Shown one piece after another: positions 8,733 through 17,870 of a stretch of 64,000 nucleotides of DNA. Position 1 is the first letter of the stretch, and every line of letters begins with the position of its first letter. Made by a program: the position numbers and the translations under genes. The notes beneath the pieces are model-generated. The model saw only the letters and a list, made by a program, of their open reading frames with translations. It searched no databases and was not told the origin of the DNA. The DNA is from Streptosporangium sp040640155 (GTDB taxonomy: Bacteria > Actinomycetota > Actinomycetes > Streptosporangiales > Streptosporangiaceae): contig NZ_JBFABE010000028.1 in assembly GCF_040640155.1 (NCBI RefSeq), positions 1-64,000 on the forward strand, in the 5' to 3' direction.

Positions 8733-9695
8733 TCAGTCCCCGGCCCGGCCGAACCGGGCGCCCCACTCGCGGACCCGTTCGAGCAGTTCGGGCGGGCCGA
8801 GGACGCGGAAGTCGGCGCCGAGCACGCCCAGCGCCATGGTCGGCCAGTCCAGGGAGTCGGAGGTCATGCGCACCCGGCAGTGCTCGTCGTCGACCTCCTC
8901 GACCGTGCACCACCTGCCGATCCGCTCACGCGCGACCGCCGCCGGGACGTCGGCCAGCACCTCCACCCGGTACGGGCGGGGCAGGCCGCCCAGGCCGCCG
9001 GCGCGGACGAACGCGGCGGCGTCGGCGGCGGGCAGGTCGCGGGGGAGGAACCGGGAGCCGTCGCCCCGCGGCGCGGCGAGCCGGTCGACCCGGAAGCTGC
9101 GCCAGTCGTGCCGGGTGAGGTCGTAGGCGACCAGATACCAGCGGCGGCCCAGGCAGACCAGCCGGTGCGGTTCGGTGTGCCGGTCGGTGCGCCGCCCGTC
9201 GGCGGCGGTGTAGGAGAAGCGGAGCCGTTCACCGTCCCGGCAGGCCAGCGCGATCGCGGTGAGCACGCCCGGGTCCACGCCCGCCCCGGTCCGGTCGTCC
9301 CAGCCGGCGGGCACGGTCATCGCGCGGAGCGCCTCGACCTGGCGCCGCAGCCGGGCCGGCATCACCCGTGCCACCTTGGCCAGCGCCCGCACCGAGGACT
9401 CGGCGATGCCCTCCACCGCGCTCTGCGTGGCGGCCTGCAACCCCACGACCAGGGCGACCGCCTCCTCGTCGTCGATCACCAGCGGCGGCAGCGACGCGCC
9501 CGCGGCGAGCTCGTAGCCGCCGTCCACGCCGCGCCGCGCCTCGACCGGGTAGCCCAGCTCGCGCAGCCGGTCGACGTCCCGGCGCAGGGTGCGGGGCGAG
9601 ACCCCCAGCCGTCCGGCCAGTTCGGTGCCCGGCCAGTAGCGGTGGGTCTGCAGCAGGGACAGCAGTCGCAGCGTCCGGGTGCTGGTGTTGGCCAT
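8733..9695 (-). CDS. HTH-WYL domain transcriptional regulator
   Basis: A 320-residue YafY/DeoR-type regulator. An N-terminal winged helix-turn-helix (TRTLRLLSLLQ, then LAGRLGVSPRTLRRDVDRL at about 27-45) is followed by a WYL domain (about 145-220; RRWYLVAYD and DWRSFRVDRL) and a C-terminal WCX-like extension. WYL domains bind ligands, often nucleic acids or nucleotides, and tune transcription. The gene diverges from a DinB-family gene, an arrangement common in actinomycetes, so autoregulation and control of that neighbour are likely. The 98-bp intergenic region holds GGTCAGG (9718-9724) and CCTGACC (9754-9760), an inverted repeat that may be the binding site. Confidence 0.85.
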   Translation of the reverse strand: MANTSTRTLRLLSLLQTHRYWPGTELAGRLGVSPRTLRRDVDRLRELGYPVEARRGVDGGYELAAGASLPPLVIDDEEAVALVVGLQAATQSAVEGIAESSVRALAKVARVMPARLRRQVEALRAMTVPAGWDDRTGAGVDPGVLTAIALACRDGERLRFSYTAADGRRTDRHTEPHRLVCLGRRWYLVAYDLTRHDWRSFRVDRLAAPRGDGSRFLPRDLPAADAAAFVRAGGLGGLPRPYRVEVLADVPAAVARERIGRWCTVEEVDDEHCRVRMTSDSLDWPTMALGVLGADFRVLGPPELLERVREWGARFGRAGD

Positions 9696-9717
9696 GTTCC
9701 GATTCTTCCGTGATTCA

Positions 9718-9760
9718 GGTCAGGAAGTGACCGCTATGCGGCCTAGCGTGGAACCTGACC
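9718..9760. promoter_or_regulatory. Divergent promoter region with 7-bp inverted repeat
   Basis: GGTCAGG and CCTGACC flank a 29-bp centre that contains TAGCGT (9744-9749), a plausible -10 box for the rightward DinB gene. This is a candidate operator for the WYL regulator. Confidence 0.35.
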
Positions 9761-9793
9761 GCGAAACAGGACAACGGAAGGCGGAGACAGACC

Positions 9794-10444
9794 ATGAGCG
9801 AGGCCACGATCGCCGGCGAGACGGCCACCCGTGACACCATCGACGCGCCCGTCACCACCGACGTGCCCGCCACCACCGACGTGCCCGCCACCACCGGCGT
9901 GCCCGCCACCGACGCGTCCGGCGGCGCGTCCCCCGTCACCGGCGAGCGCGCCGACCTGCTGGCGATGCTGGCCAAGCACCGGCACTTCCTGCGGCTCACC
10001 ACCCGTGACCTCACCGACGAGCAGGCCGGGCGGCGGAGCACCGTCAGCGAGCTGTGCCTGGGCGGGCTGATCAAGCACGTCGCGTCGGTCGAGCGCGGCT
10101 GGGCCGACTTCATCCTGAACGGCCCGTCGGCGATGGGCGACGCCTCCTCCATGACCGAGGCCGACTGGGCCCGGCGGGACGAGGAGTTCCGCCTGCTCCC
10201 CGGCGAGACGCTGGCCGGGGTGCTGGCCGCCTACGACGAGGTCGCCCGCCGGACCGACGAGCTGGTCGCCACGCTGCCCGATCTGGACGCCGCCTGGCCG
10301 CTGCCGGAGGCCCCGTGGTTCGAGCCCGGCGCGCGGTGGACGGCCCGCAGGACGCTGATGCACATCATGACCGAGACCGCCCAGCACGCCGGCCACGCCG
10401 ACATCATCCGCGAGTCCCTCGACGGCGCCAAGAGCATGGGCTGA
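9794..10444 (+). CDS. DinB-family protein
   Basis: A 216-residue four-helix-bundle protein of the DinB/YfiT type. The N-terminal 45 residues are a low-complexity tract with a near-exact repeat (TTDVPATTDVPATTGVPA, 30-bp units) that family members lack. The DinB core begins at about residue 50 (LLAMLAKHRHFLRLTTRDL) and contains the metal-binding-type histidines in GLIKHVASVERGW and in the C-terminal HIMTETAQHAGHADIIRE. Relatives include mycothiol- and bacillithiol-dependent transferases; the substrate here is unknown. GGAAGGCGGAG precedes the ATG. A hairpin just downstream (10445-10468) ends the transcript. Confidence 0.85.
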   Translation: MSEATIAGETATRDTIDAPVTTDVPATTDVPATTGVPATDASGGASPVTGERADLLAMLAKHRHFLRLTTRDLTDEQAGRRSTVSELCLGGLIKHVASVERGWADFILNGPSAMGDASSMTEADWARRDEEFRLLPGETLAGVLAAYDEVARRTDELVATLPDLDAAWPLPEAPWFEPGARWTARRTLMHIMTETAQHAGHADIIRESLDGAKSMG

Positions 10445-10468
10445 CAGCCCCGAACCGCGGCGGGGCTG
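10445..10468 (+). terminator. Terminator hairpin after the DinB gene
   Basis: CAGCCCCG / CGGGGCTG, a perfect 8-bp stem with an 8-base loop that starts directly after the stop codon. Confidence 0.65.
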
Positions 10469-10555
10469 AGGCGCCGCGCACTCTCAGCTGCCAGGCGAGG
10501 GGGCAGGGGCGTGACGCGGATGCGGAACGGTGAAGGCGGGGGAACCGGCAGGTGC

Positions 10556-10574
10556 GAAGGTAGGCTGCCTTCTC
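10556..10574 (+). promoter_or_regulatory. Leaderless promoter and quasi-palindrome of the TOBE regulator gene
   Basis: TAGGCT (10561-10566) is a good -10 box eight bases before the GTG at 10575, so the mRNA probably starts at the start codon. It is embedded in GAAGGTAGGCTGCCTTC (10556-10572), symmetric at 14 of 17 positions, which suggests that a regulator, perhaps the encoded one, covers the -10 box. Confidence 0.5.
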
Positions 10575-10982
10575 GTGACGACGTTCCGGATCGGCGAGGC
10601 CGCCGCGCTGCTGGGGGTCAGCCCCGACACCGTCCGCCGCTGGGTGGACGCCGACCGGCTCCCCGCCCGGCGGGACGAGCACGGCCACCGGACGGTGGCC
10701 GGTGAGGACCTCGCCGCGTTCGCCCGCGCGCGGATCGAGGCCGAGAGCGGATCGGGCCGTTCGTCGGCGCGGAACCGCTTCCGCGGGATCGTGACCGAGG
10801 TCGTCAGGGACGCGGTCATGGCCCAGGTGGAGATCGCCGCGGGACCGTACCGGGTGGTGTCGCTGATGAGCCGCCAGGCCGCCGACGAACTGGGCCTGGA
10901 GGTGGGGGTGATGGCGGTCGCCGTGATCAAGTCCACCAACGTGGTCGTGGAGATCGCCGACGACGTCCGCACGACGGGATGA
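10575..10982 (+). CDS. MerR/excisionase-type HTH and TOBE-domain molybdate regulator
   Basis: A 135-residue protein. The N-terminal half is an excisionase-like helix-turn-helix (FRIGEAAALLGVSPDTVRRWVDADRLPARR, in two parts near residues 4-33). The C-terminal half (about 68-130) is a single TOBE/Mop domain (RNRFRGIVTEVVRDAV, then VGVMAVAVIKSTNVVVEI), the molybdate- or tungstate-binding fold. Such proteins accompany molybdate ABC transporters in actinobacteria. The GTG at 10575 fits the domain start and a leaderless promoter; an in-frame GTG at 10530 would add 15 residues of poor composition. modB follows after seven bases, so the genes are one operon. A role as oxyanion-responsive regulator is inferred. 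Confidence 0.82.
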   Translation: MTTFRIGEAAALLGVSPDTVRRWVDADRLPARRDEHGHRTVAGEDLAAFARARIEAESGSGRSSARNRFRGIVTEVVRDAVMAQVEIAAGPYRVVSLMSRQAADELGLEVGVMAVAVIKSTNVVVEIADDVRTTG

Positions 10983-10989
10983 CGGCGCC

Positions 10990-11879
10990 GTGAGCGGTCC
11001 GTCCGGCGGGGTGGCGGGGGAGCCGTCCGGTGGCGCGCCGGGGCGGCGGTCCGGTGGCGCGCCGGGCGGACCGCCCGAGGGTCCGCCCGGCGGGGTGGCG
11101 GTGACGGGGCGCCTGCCCTGGGTGCTGGTGCTGCCCGCCGTGGCGGGCATCGCCTTCCTGACGCTGCCGCTGGCCGGGCTGCTGGTACGCGCCCCCTGGT
11201 CCACGCTGGCCGGAAGGCTCGGCGAGCCGCAGGTGCTGGAGGCGCTGCGCCTGTCGCTGGTGACCGCGACCGCGGCCACGCTGGTGTGCCTGCTGCTCGG
11301 CGTACCGCTGGCGTGGTTGCTGGCCCGCGTCGCCTTTCCCGGCCGCCGCCTGGTGCGGGCGCTGGTCACGGTCCCCCTCGTGCTGCCCCCGGTGGTCGGC
11401 GGGGTCGCCCTGCTGCTCGTCCTGGGGCGGCGCGGCCTGGTCGGCCAGTGGCTCGACACCACCTTCGGCGTCACCCTGCCGTTCACCACGGCCGGAGTCG
11501 TCGTCGCCGAGACGTTCGTCGCCATGCCGTTCCTGGTCATCAGCGTCGAGGGCGCGCTGCGCGCCGCCGACCCGCGCTTCGAGGAGGCCGCCGCGACGCT
11601 GGGCGCCTCCCGCTGGACCGTCTTCCGCCGCGTCACCCTGCCGCTGATCGCCCCCGGCGTCGTGGCCGGCGCCGTGCTCTGCTGGGCTCGCGCGCTGGGC
11701 GAGTTCGGGGCCACCATCACCTTCGCCGGCAACTTCCCCGGCCGGACCCAGACCATGCCGCTGGCCGTGTACCTCGCCCTGGAGACCGAACCGGAGGCCG
11801 CGATCGTGCTCAGCCTCGTCCTGCTCGCCGTCTCGGTGATCATCCTGGCCGGCCTGCGCGACCGGTGGGTGAGCGGCCC

Positions 11880-11883
<4 letters not shown>
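10990..11883 (+). CDS. modB: Molybdate ABC transporter permease
   Basis: A 297-residue inner-membrane permease. The first 38 residues are a Gly/Pro/Ser-rich cytoplasmic tract (GGAPG, GGPPEGPPGG repeats) not usual for ModB. Six membrane segments follow, with the binding-protein-dependent-transport (EAA) loop EEAAATLGASRWTVFRRVTL near residues 198-217, which couples to the ATPase. The family imports molybdate or tungstate using a ModA binding protein. No modA lies in the normal slot between the regulator and modB, or anywhere else in the window. modB overlaps modC by four bases (ATGA), so translation is coupled. Confidence 0.88.
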
Positions 11884-12911
<1,028 letters not shown>

Positions 12912-13041
12912 CCCGCCGGCTCCCCGTCACGGAATCGGCGCGGGGGCGGTGCCAGGGGGGCGCGGAGGCGTGACGGGCACCGCGTGGCGCCGGGGCGTGC
13001 CGGTCACCTGCGGGCACAATGGCGGGAAGGGGGGATGATCT

Positions 13042-13902
13042 ATGCGCGTCGCCGTGCTCGGCATGGGCGTGATGGGACGGGCGATGGCCCGCCGGTTGCT
13101 GGCGCTCGGTTTCCCGGTGACGGTGTGGAACCGCACGCCGGGCAGGGCGGCCGAGCCGGTCGGCCTCGGCGCCGTGGAGGCGGGCTCGCCCGCCGACGCC
13201 GCGCGGGACGCCGAGGCGGTGCTGCTGTCGCTCGCCGACGACAGGGCGGTCCGGGAGGTGATGGCCCACCTGCCCGCGACCGGTTCCGAGGGACCGGTCG
13301 TGGCGGACATGAGCACCGTGGCCCCCGCCACGACCCGCGCGTTGCGCGATCTGGCTCCCGGGCGCAGGTTCGTGGCCGCGCCCGTCCTCGGCGGGCCGCA
13401 GGCCGTCGCCGAGGGCCGGGCGACGGTCCTGGTGGGCGGGGAGCGCGACCTCGTCGACACGCTGAAACCGGTCTGGACGCGGGCGTTCGCCTCCTACTCC
13501 TACTGCGGCGCCGACCCCGGTGACGCGCTCGGGTTCAAGCTGCTGAACAACTACCTGCTCATGTCCGGGCTGGCCGTACTGGCCGAGGCGACGGTCGCGG
13601 CCAGGGAGGCCGGTCTCGACGAGACGTTGCTGCACGACTTCCTCCTCCGGTGGCCCACCGTCGCACCCGCCCTGCACAACCGGGTCGACGACGTGCTGGG
13701 AGGCGACCACCGTGGGTGGTTCACGACGAGCCTGGCCGCCAAGGACCTGCGACTCGCCGCGGAGCTGGCGGAACCGGGCGGCGTGGATCTCCCGATCGTC
13801 CGCCTGGTCGGGCGGCGCTACGAGGAGGCGGCCGAGGAGGGCTGGGGCGACGCCGACATCGGCGCGATCGTCGAGCCGCTGCGCGCGCGGCGATCTCACT
13901 GA
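13042..13902 (+). CDS. NAD(P)-dependent oxidoreductase, 3-hydroxyisobutyrate dehydrogenase family
   Basis: A 286-residue beta-hydroxyacid dehydrogenase. The N-terminal Rossmann motif is VLGMGVMGRAMA (residues 5-16), followed by the substrate-site region RFVAAPVLGGPQA where relatives have DAPVSGG, and the C-terminal all-alpha domain with GFKLLNNYLLMSGLAVLAEA carrying the family's catalytic lysine (K in FKLLNN). Relatives act on 3-hydroxyisobutyrate, tartronate semialdehyde or are imine reductases; the exact substrate is not clear. GGGGGGA precedes the ATG. It stands alone between the modC operon and a convergent gene, with a shared terminator at 13949-13976. Confidence 0.85.
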   Translation: MRVAVLGMGVMGRAMARRLLALGFPVTVWNRTPGRAAEPVGLGAVEAGSPADAARDAEAVLLSLADDRAVREVMAHLPATGSEGPVVADMSTVAPATTRALRDLAPGRRFVAAPVLGGPQAVAEGRATVLVGGERDLVDTLKPVWTRAFASYSYCGADPGDALGFKLLNNYLLMSGLAVLAEATVAAREAGLDETLLHDFLLRWPTVAPALHNRVDDVLGGDHRGWFTTSLAAKDLRLAAELAEPGGVDLPIVRLVGRRYEEAAEEGWGDADIGAIVEPLRARRSH

Positions 13903-13948
13903 CCTCGGCGACCGCGGCGACCTCGCTGACCGCGGTCGCCCCGCCGCA

Positions 13949-13976
13949 CGTGGCCTGCCCGTCCCGGCAGGCCACG
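13949..13976. terminator. Bidirectional terminator hairpin
   Basis: CGTGGCCTGCC / GGCAGGCCACG, a perfect 11-bp stem with a CGTCCC loop, between the end of the dehydrogenase gene (13902) and the stop of the convergent gene (14005). Its position supports 14005 as the true 3' end of that gene. Confidence 0.8.
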
Positions 13977-14004
13977 GCCCCCGGAGGGGCTCGGTCCCGT
14001 CCGC

Positions 14005-14875
14005 TCAGACCGGCGGGCAGCTTCGCGGGACGCCGCCGGTCAGAGCGGTGAGCGGGCAGACCGAGATCTTCGGGTGGTACGGGCCCATGACGGCCGCCGC
14101 GGACCGCCGGGGCCGCCGGGGCCGCCGGGGCCGCCGGGGCCGCCGGGGTCGTCGAGCGGGCCGAAGCCGCCGGGGTCGCCGGCGGACTCCACCGGAGCGC
14201 TTCCGGCAGGTTCGCCTCGCCCGGGGCGGGGGTGGCGCCGCGCTCGCAGGCGGGCACCGGCCGGGAGACGCCGTCGCGTTCGAACACCACCGACGGCAGC
14301 GGCACCCGCGAGAAGTCACCGTCCGCGGGCAGGTACGCCCTCAGCACCACGTGGCCGCGGTCGCCCTCGGAGGCTTCCTGCGGGGCGAGGGGAAGGACAT
14401 TGGCCTGCCCCGGGGCCGCATCGGGGCGGACGGTCACGGTGTAACGCCCGCCCGGGGCGGCCGGTTGCCGCCAGGGGTTGACGCTGCCCGGATCCGGGTC
14501 GACGAGGTGGTCGGGCAGCGACGAGCCGACACCGTCGTGGGTGAACGAGCCCCCGCCGTCCTTGTACACGTTGAACGAGGTGTACCGGCTGTCGGCGTAC
14601 CGGCCCGAGAGCGTGATGCGCAGGCCGTCCTGAACGGTGAACGGCAACACCCAGTACGACGCGGCGGTGTCCGGGAAGAAGATGTTGTTCGTGTCCGCCG
14701 TCACCTGGAGGCCCCAGGCGCAGTCCGGGGTCACCGGCGGCGTGACGGCCGCCGCGTCGGCGGCCCGCGGGAGCGGCGAGACGACGAGCGCGGCGGCCGT
14801 GAGCGTGGCGAGCGGTCCTCCTCGGAGGCGGTGGTGGTGAAGGCGGGGGCGCCCGCCGGATCTCGTGCTGGTCAT
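14005..14875 (-). pseudogene. Frameshifted, probably internally deleted secreted protein gene
   Basis: From the ATG at 14875 (AGGAGG seven bases upstream) the frame encodes a signal peptide (ATLTAAALVVSPLPRAADA) and a beta-rich exported domain (PDCAWGLQVTADTNN, RYADSRYTSFNVYKDGGGSF, and a downstream VPLPSVVFERDG). Beyond about 14200 this frame becomes Ala/Pro/Arg-rich and runs to 13721, through the terminator and into the convergent dehydrogenase gene. A different frame of the same strand (+1 shift) encodes VMGPYHPKISVCPLTALTGG and stops at 14005, right before the terminator, with normal G/C third positions. The two frames meet in a tract of five 9-bp repeats (14104-14148). I think the gene lost its middle part and its frame there. 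A sequencing error in the repeat is the alternative. The family is an actinomycete secreted protein of unknown function, recognised only loosely. Confidence 0.55.
14104..14148. repeat. Five tandem 9-bp repeats (CCGCCGGGG)
   Basis: Exact 9-bp units inside the frameshifted gene. They would code for PAA or RPR triplets depending on frame. Such tracts are prone to slippage and assembly error. Confidence 0.9.
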
Positions 14876-14932
14876 GCGATTACCTCCTGGTCGCGACAGG
14901 TCCATGCGGGAACGTGCGAGCCGGGTCCGCCC

Positions 14933-16153
14933 TCAGCGGGTCCTGGCCACCTCGGCGGCCACGGCGCGGAACGCGGCCAGCGCCTCGCGCCGGTCGTCGG
15001 CCGACGGGGCGGAGGTGGCCGACTTCACGACGACCACGCCGTGCTCGGGCGAGACGTAGACGTACTGGCCGCCGAACCCGGCGGCCATGAAGTCACCCTC
15101 GTCGCCGTCGCCCAGCCACCAGTGCAGCCCGTAGCCGGGGTTGAAGGAGGATGACGGCCTGGTCGAGGCGTCGACCCAGGAGCGCGGCACCACCTGGCGT
15201 CCCTTCGCCCTCCCGCCGTTGAGGTAGAGCAGGCCGAACCGGGCGAGGTCGCGGTCCGTGGCATGGAGGCAGCAGTAGCCGAGGTTGTCGCCGTTGCCGT
15301 CGTTGCCGACGCCCAGCGTGGACTCCATGCCCGCGGGCTTCCAGATCTTCTTCTCCACGTACCGGTGGAACGGGGTGCGGGTGGCGCGGCCGACGAGCCT
15401 GGCGAGCACGAAGGAGTTCATGCTCGTGTACTCGAACCTGCTGCCCGGCTCCCAGCCGCGCACCTGCCGCGCCGCGATCCTCGCCACCGGCTTGCCCTGA
15501 TTGGCGGCCACCTGCACGCGCGGCACGTCGGAGCGCTCGTCCCAGTCGATCCCGGACGACATCCGCAGCAGGTCGCGTACGGACACCCCGTCGTACCCCG
15601 AGCCACGCAGTTCGGGCAGGTAGGCGGTCACCGGGTCGTCGATCGAGCGGATCCGGCGCTCGCGCACGGCGATACCGACGGCGGCCGAGGTGAAGGACTT
15701 CGCCACCGACCAGGACTGGAACCTGGTGTCGCGGTTCGCCGCGACGTAGCGCTCGTACACGATCTCCTGGCCGTCCAGGACGACGAAGCCGTTGGTCCCG
15801 GTGCGCTTGAGAAAGCCCGCCAGGGTGCTCTTCCGCCCGTCGTGGGTGTAGCGCACCGACAGCCGCCGGGGAGCGCTCCTCAGCGTGACAGGGGTGGCCG
15901 AGGGACGCACCAGGTCGAGCGAACCGGACTCGGCGGTCCCGGTCGCGGTCGCGGAACCGGCCGGGGACGTCGAACCGGCCGAGGCCGTGGAACCGGCCGG
16001 GGACGTCGAACCGGCCGAGGCCGTGGAACCGGTCCGGGCCGCCGCCGTCTGCGGGAGGGCGGCGGCGGGGACCGCCCAGGTGGCCACGGCCAGCGCGGCG
16101 GCCGTGACGACGACGGGTCTTCGCGGGTGACGGCTGGTGCGGGGTGCTCTCAT
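14933..16153 (-). CDS. Secreted serine hydrolase, beta-lactamase/class C penicillin-binding-protein family
   Basis: A 406-residue exported protein. The signal peptide (VVVTAAALAVATWAVPAAA) is followed by a spacer with two copies of a 12-residue repeat (GSTASAGSTSPA, 36-bp DNA units), then the catalytic fold. The nucleophile motif SxxK is SVAKS (about residue 153) and the second motif is in FEYTSMNSF; the region GYGLHWWLGD and a GGQYVYVSPEHGVVVVKSA strand complete it. The overall pattern resembles 6-aminohexanoate-dimer hydrolase and related EstB/PBP-like esterases more than true beta-lactamases. The substrate is unknown. GGAGAG lies just before the ATG. It lies downstream of the two-component system on the same strand but 64 bp away. 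Confidence 0.82.
   Translation of the reverse strand: MRAPRTSRHPRRPVVVTAAALAVATWAVPAAALPQTAAARTGSTASAGSTSPAGSTASAGSTSPAGSATATGTAESGSLDLVRPSATPVTLRSAPRRLSVRYTHDGRKSTLAGFLKRTGTNGFVVLDGQEIVYERYVAANRDTRFQSWSVAKSFTSAAVGIAVRERRIRSIDDPVTAYLPELRGSGYDGVSVRDLLRMSSGIDWDERSDVPRVQVAANQGKPVARIAARQVRGWEPGSRFEYTSMNSFVLARLVGRATRTPFHRYVEKKIWKPAGMESTLGVGNDGNGDNLGYCCLHATDRDLARFGLLYLNGGRAKGRQVVPRSWVDASTRPSSSFNPGYGLHWWLGDGDEGDFMAAGFGGQYVYVSPEHGVVVVKSATSAPSADDRREALAAFRAVAAEVARTR
15954..16031. repeat. Two exact 36-bp tandem repeats in the serine hydrolase gene
   Basis: Units built of two related 18-mers (GAACCGGCCGGGGACGTC and GAACCGGCCGAGGCCGTG), followed by a partial third. They encode the Gly/Ser/Thr/Ala spacer after the signal peptide. 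Confidence 0.85.
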
Positions 16154-16217
16154 GGTCTCTCCGTAGGTCCGGGCGGCGAGCCGGCCGCTCTGGTACGGCA
16201 GGGATCATGACGCACTT

Positions 16218-17870
16218 TCATGGCAGTTCTCTGGCAGGAGCGGGAAGGGTCCGAGACCCTTGGCGGTCCCCGGGAGGGGCCGGGACCCCCGGCGGCCGAG
16301 AGGCGGGCGCGGCCGCAGGGCCGTTCAGGGGCAGGCGCACCTCGACACGCGTCCCCGCGTCCGGCCCCGGATCGACCACCGCGACCGTGCCGCCGTGCAG
16401 CACGACCTGCTGCCGGACGAGGGTGAGGCCGAGGCCGGACCCGGGGCTGCCGGCCCGCCGGTGGAAGCGGGTGAAGACGGACTCCCGCTCGGCGAGCGGT
16501 ATGCCGGGCCCGCCGTCCCGGACGGTGAGCACCGCTTCCCCGTCCGCCGAGGAGAGGGTCACGGCGATCACCGCACGGCCGGTGGCGTGGGTGCCGTGAG
16601 CCGCCTCGTGGGTGTCCCGAACCTGGTTCTCGCCCGGCGCCTGAAACGTGCCGTGAACCTGGTTCTCGCCCGGCGCATGAGCCGTGCCGTGAACCTGGTC
16701 CTCACCCGGTGGCTGAAACGTGCCGCCGACCGGCGCCCGAACGGGGTCGTGGATCGCGCCGTGGATCGCGGCGTTGTCGAGGAGGTTGTCGACGATCACC
16801 CGGAGCCCTTCCTCCCACCCTCTCATCGGCAGGTCCTCCGAGCAGGAGAGGGCGATCACGGCGCCCGGGTGACGGCGCCGGGCCTCCTCGACCGCGGTGG
16901 CGGTGAGCTCGGCCAGGTCGGTCCCGGTGAAGGCGTCGGGGCCGACCAGCTCGCCGCGGGCCAGCCGGCGGAGCATGGTGATCAACCGCTGTGTCCGGTC
17001 GTGTTCCGCCCGCAGGTCCGCGATGATCTCGGTCCGCTCCGCGGTGTCCAGGCCGGGGTGGTCGAGCAGGCCGAGGTTGGTGCCCATGCTGGTCAACGGG
17101 GTCCGCAGCTCGTGCGAGACGGTGGCGGCGAAGGCGCGGACGGTCTCCAGCGCCTCGGCGGTACGGGCCACCGCGGCCTCCCGCCGGTCCAGCAGCTCGT
17201 TGAGCATCCCGGCCAGCTCGTCGATCTCGACGACCCCGGAGGCGGTCGCCAGCCGGGCGTCCGGGACGGCGGGCACGCCGAGATCACGGGCCTGACGGCG
17301 GAGAACCGTCAGCGGGCGTACCGCGAGGTGGCCCAGCCGGAAACCGGCCCCCGCGCCCGCCACGGCGGCGACCAGGGTGACCAGGACCACGCGCTCGCGG
17401 AGCACGGTGAGGTCCCGGTCGAGGTGCTCCTCGGCCTCGAACACCCACAGGCGGCCCGTGTCCCCCCGGAGGCCCAGCCCGGAGGCCGTGAACCGCCACC
17501 GCCGCCCCCCGTCGGTGAAGGTGGCCGGTCCGTTCCGGTCCGCCGCGGGCATCGTGGCCGGTACGTCCCCGATGACGAGCGGCGCCGCGCCCGGCACGTC
17601 GACGCGCATCCCGCCCGGGTCGCCGGAGCCCAGCGCGGCCGAGGCCAGCCGCCGGGCGATGAACTCGGGATGTACCCGGGGCCACAGGCGCACCCGCCAC
17701 ACGTACGACGTCGCCATCGGTGCCAGGGCGCGGACCCGGAGCGCGAGCTGCCTGTCCCGCTCGGCGCCCAGGTCGTGGGAGACCAGGCTCAGTACGAGCA
17801 GGCCGCCCAGCAGCACCAGCAGCGGGACGAGCACGGCCAGGCAGACCGCGAACCGGGTGGAGAGCCTCAC
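16218..17870 (-). CDS. Sensor histidine kinase with tandem repeats in the ATPase domain
   Basis: A 550-residue membrane kinase. Two membrane segments (about 7-29 and 160-180) enclose an extracellular sensor region; a HAMP linker follows, then the dimerisation domain with H253 in SHELRTPLTSM, the N box DNLLDNAAIHG (about 360), and later the G1 box VRDGGPGIPL and G2 GSGLGLTLVRQQ. Between the N and G1 boxes, residues about 381-416 are three 12-residue repeats (GGTFQPPGEDQV, HGTAHAPGENQV, HGTFQAPGENQV), an insertion I do not know from other kinases. The C-terminus is a Pro-rich tail. The GTG start overlaps the response-regulator stop (GTGA), so the pair is translationally coupled. The signal and targets are unknown. 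Confidence 0.88.
   Translation of the reverse strand: MRLSTRFAVCLAVLVPLLVLLGGLLVLSLVSHDLGAERDRQLALRVRALAPMATSYVWRVRLWPRVHPEFIARRLASAALGSGDPGGMRVDVPGAAPLVIGDVPATMPAADRNGPATFTDGGRRWRFTASGLGLRGDTGRLWVFEAEEHLDRDLTVLRERVVLVTLVAAVAGAGAGFRLGHLAVRPLTVLRRQARDLGVPAVPDARLATASGVVEIDELAGMLNELLDRREAAVARTAEALETVRAFAATVSHELRTPLTSMGTNLGLLDHPGLDTAERTEIIADLRAEHDRTQRLITMLRRLARGELVGPDAFTGTDLAELTATAVEEARRRHPGAVIALSCSEDLPMRGWEEGLRVIVDNLLDNAAIHGAIHDPVRAPVGGTFQPPGEDQVHGTAHAPGENQVHGTFQAPGENQVRDTHEAAHGTHATGRAVIAVTLSSADGEAVLTVRDGGPGIPLAERESVFTRFHRRAGSPGSGLGLTLVRQQVVLHGGTVAVVDPGPDAGTRVEVRLPLNGPAAAPASRPPGVPAPPGDRQGSRTLPAPARELP
16621..16728. repeat. Three tandem 36-bp repeats inside the histidine kinase gene
   Basis: In-frame units of exactly 36 bp beginning ACCTGGTTCTCGCCCGG on the plus strand; the first two are nearly identical and the third is more diverged. 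They encode 12-residue repeats in the catalytic domain. Confidence 0.85.

Noticed and set aside
13721..14004. Continuation of the secreted-protein frame to 13721
   Set aside because: It crosses a perfect terminator hairpin and runs into the dehydrogenase gene; the alternative frame ending at 14005 is more protein-like.
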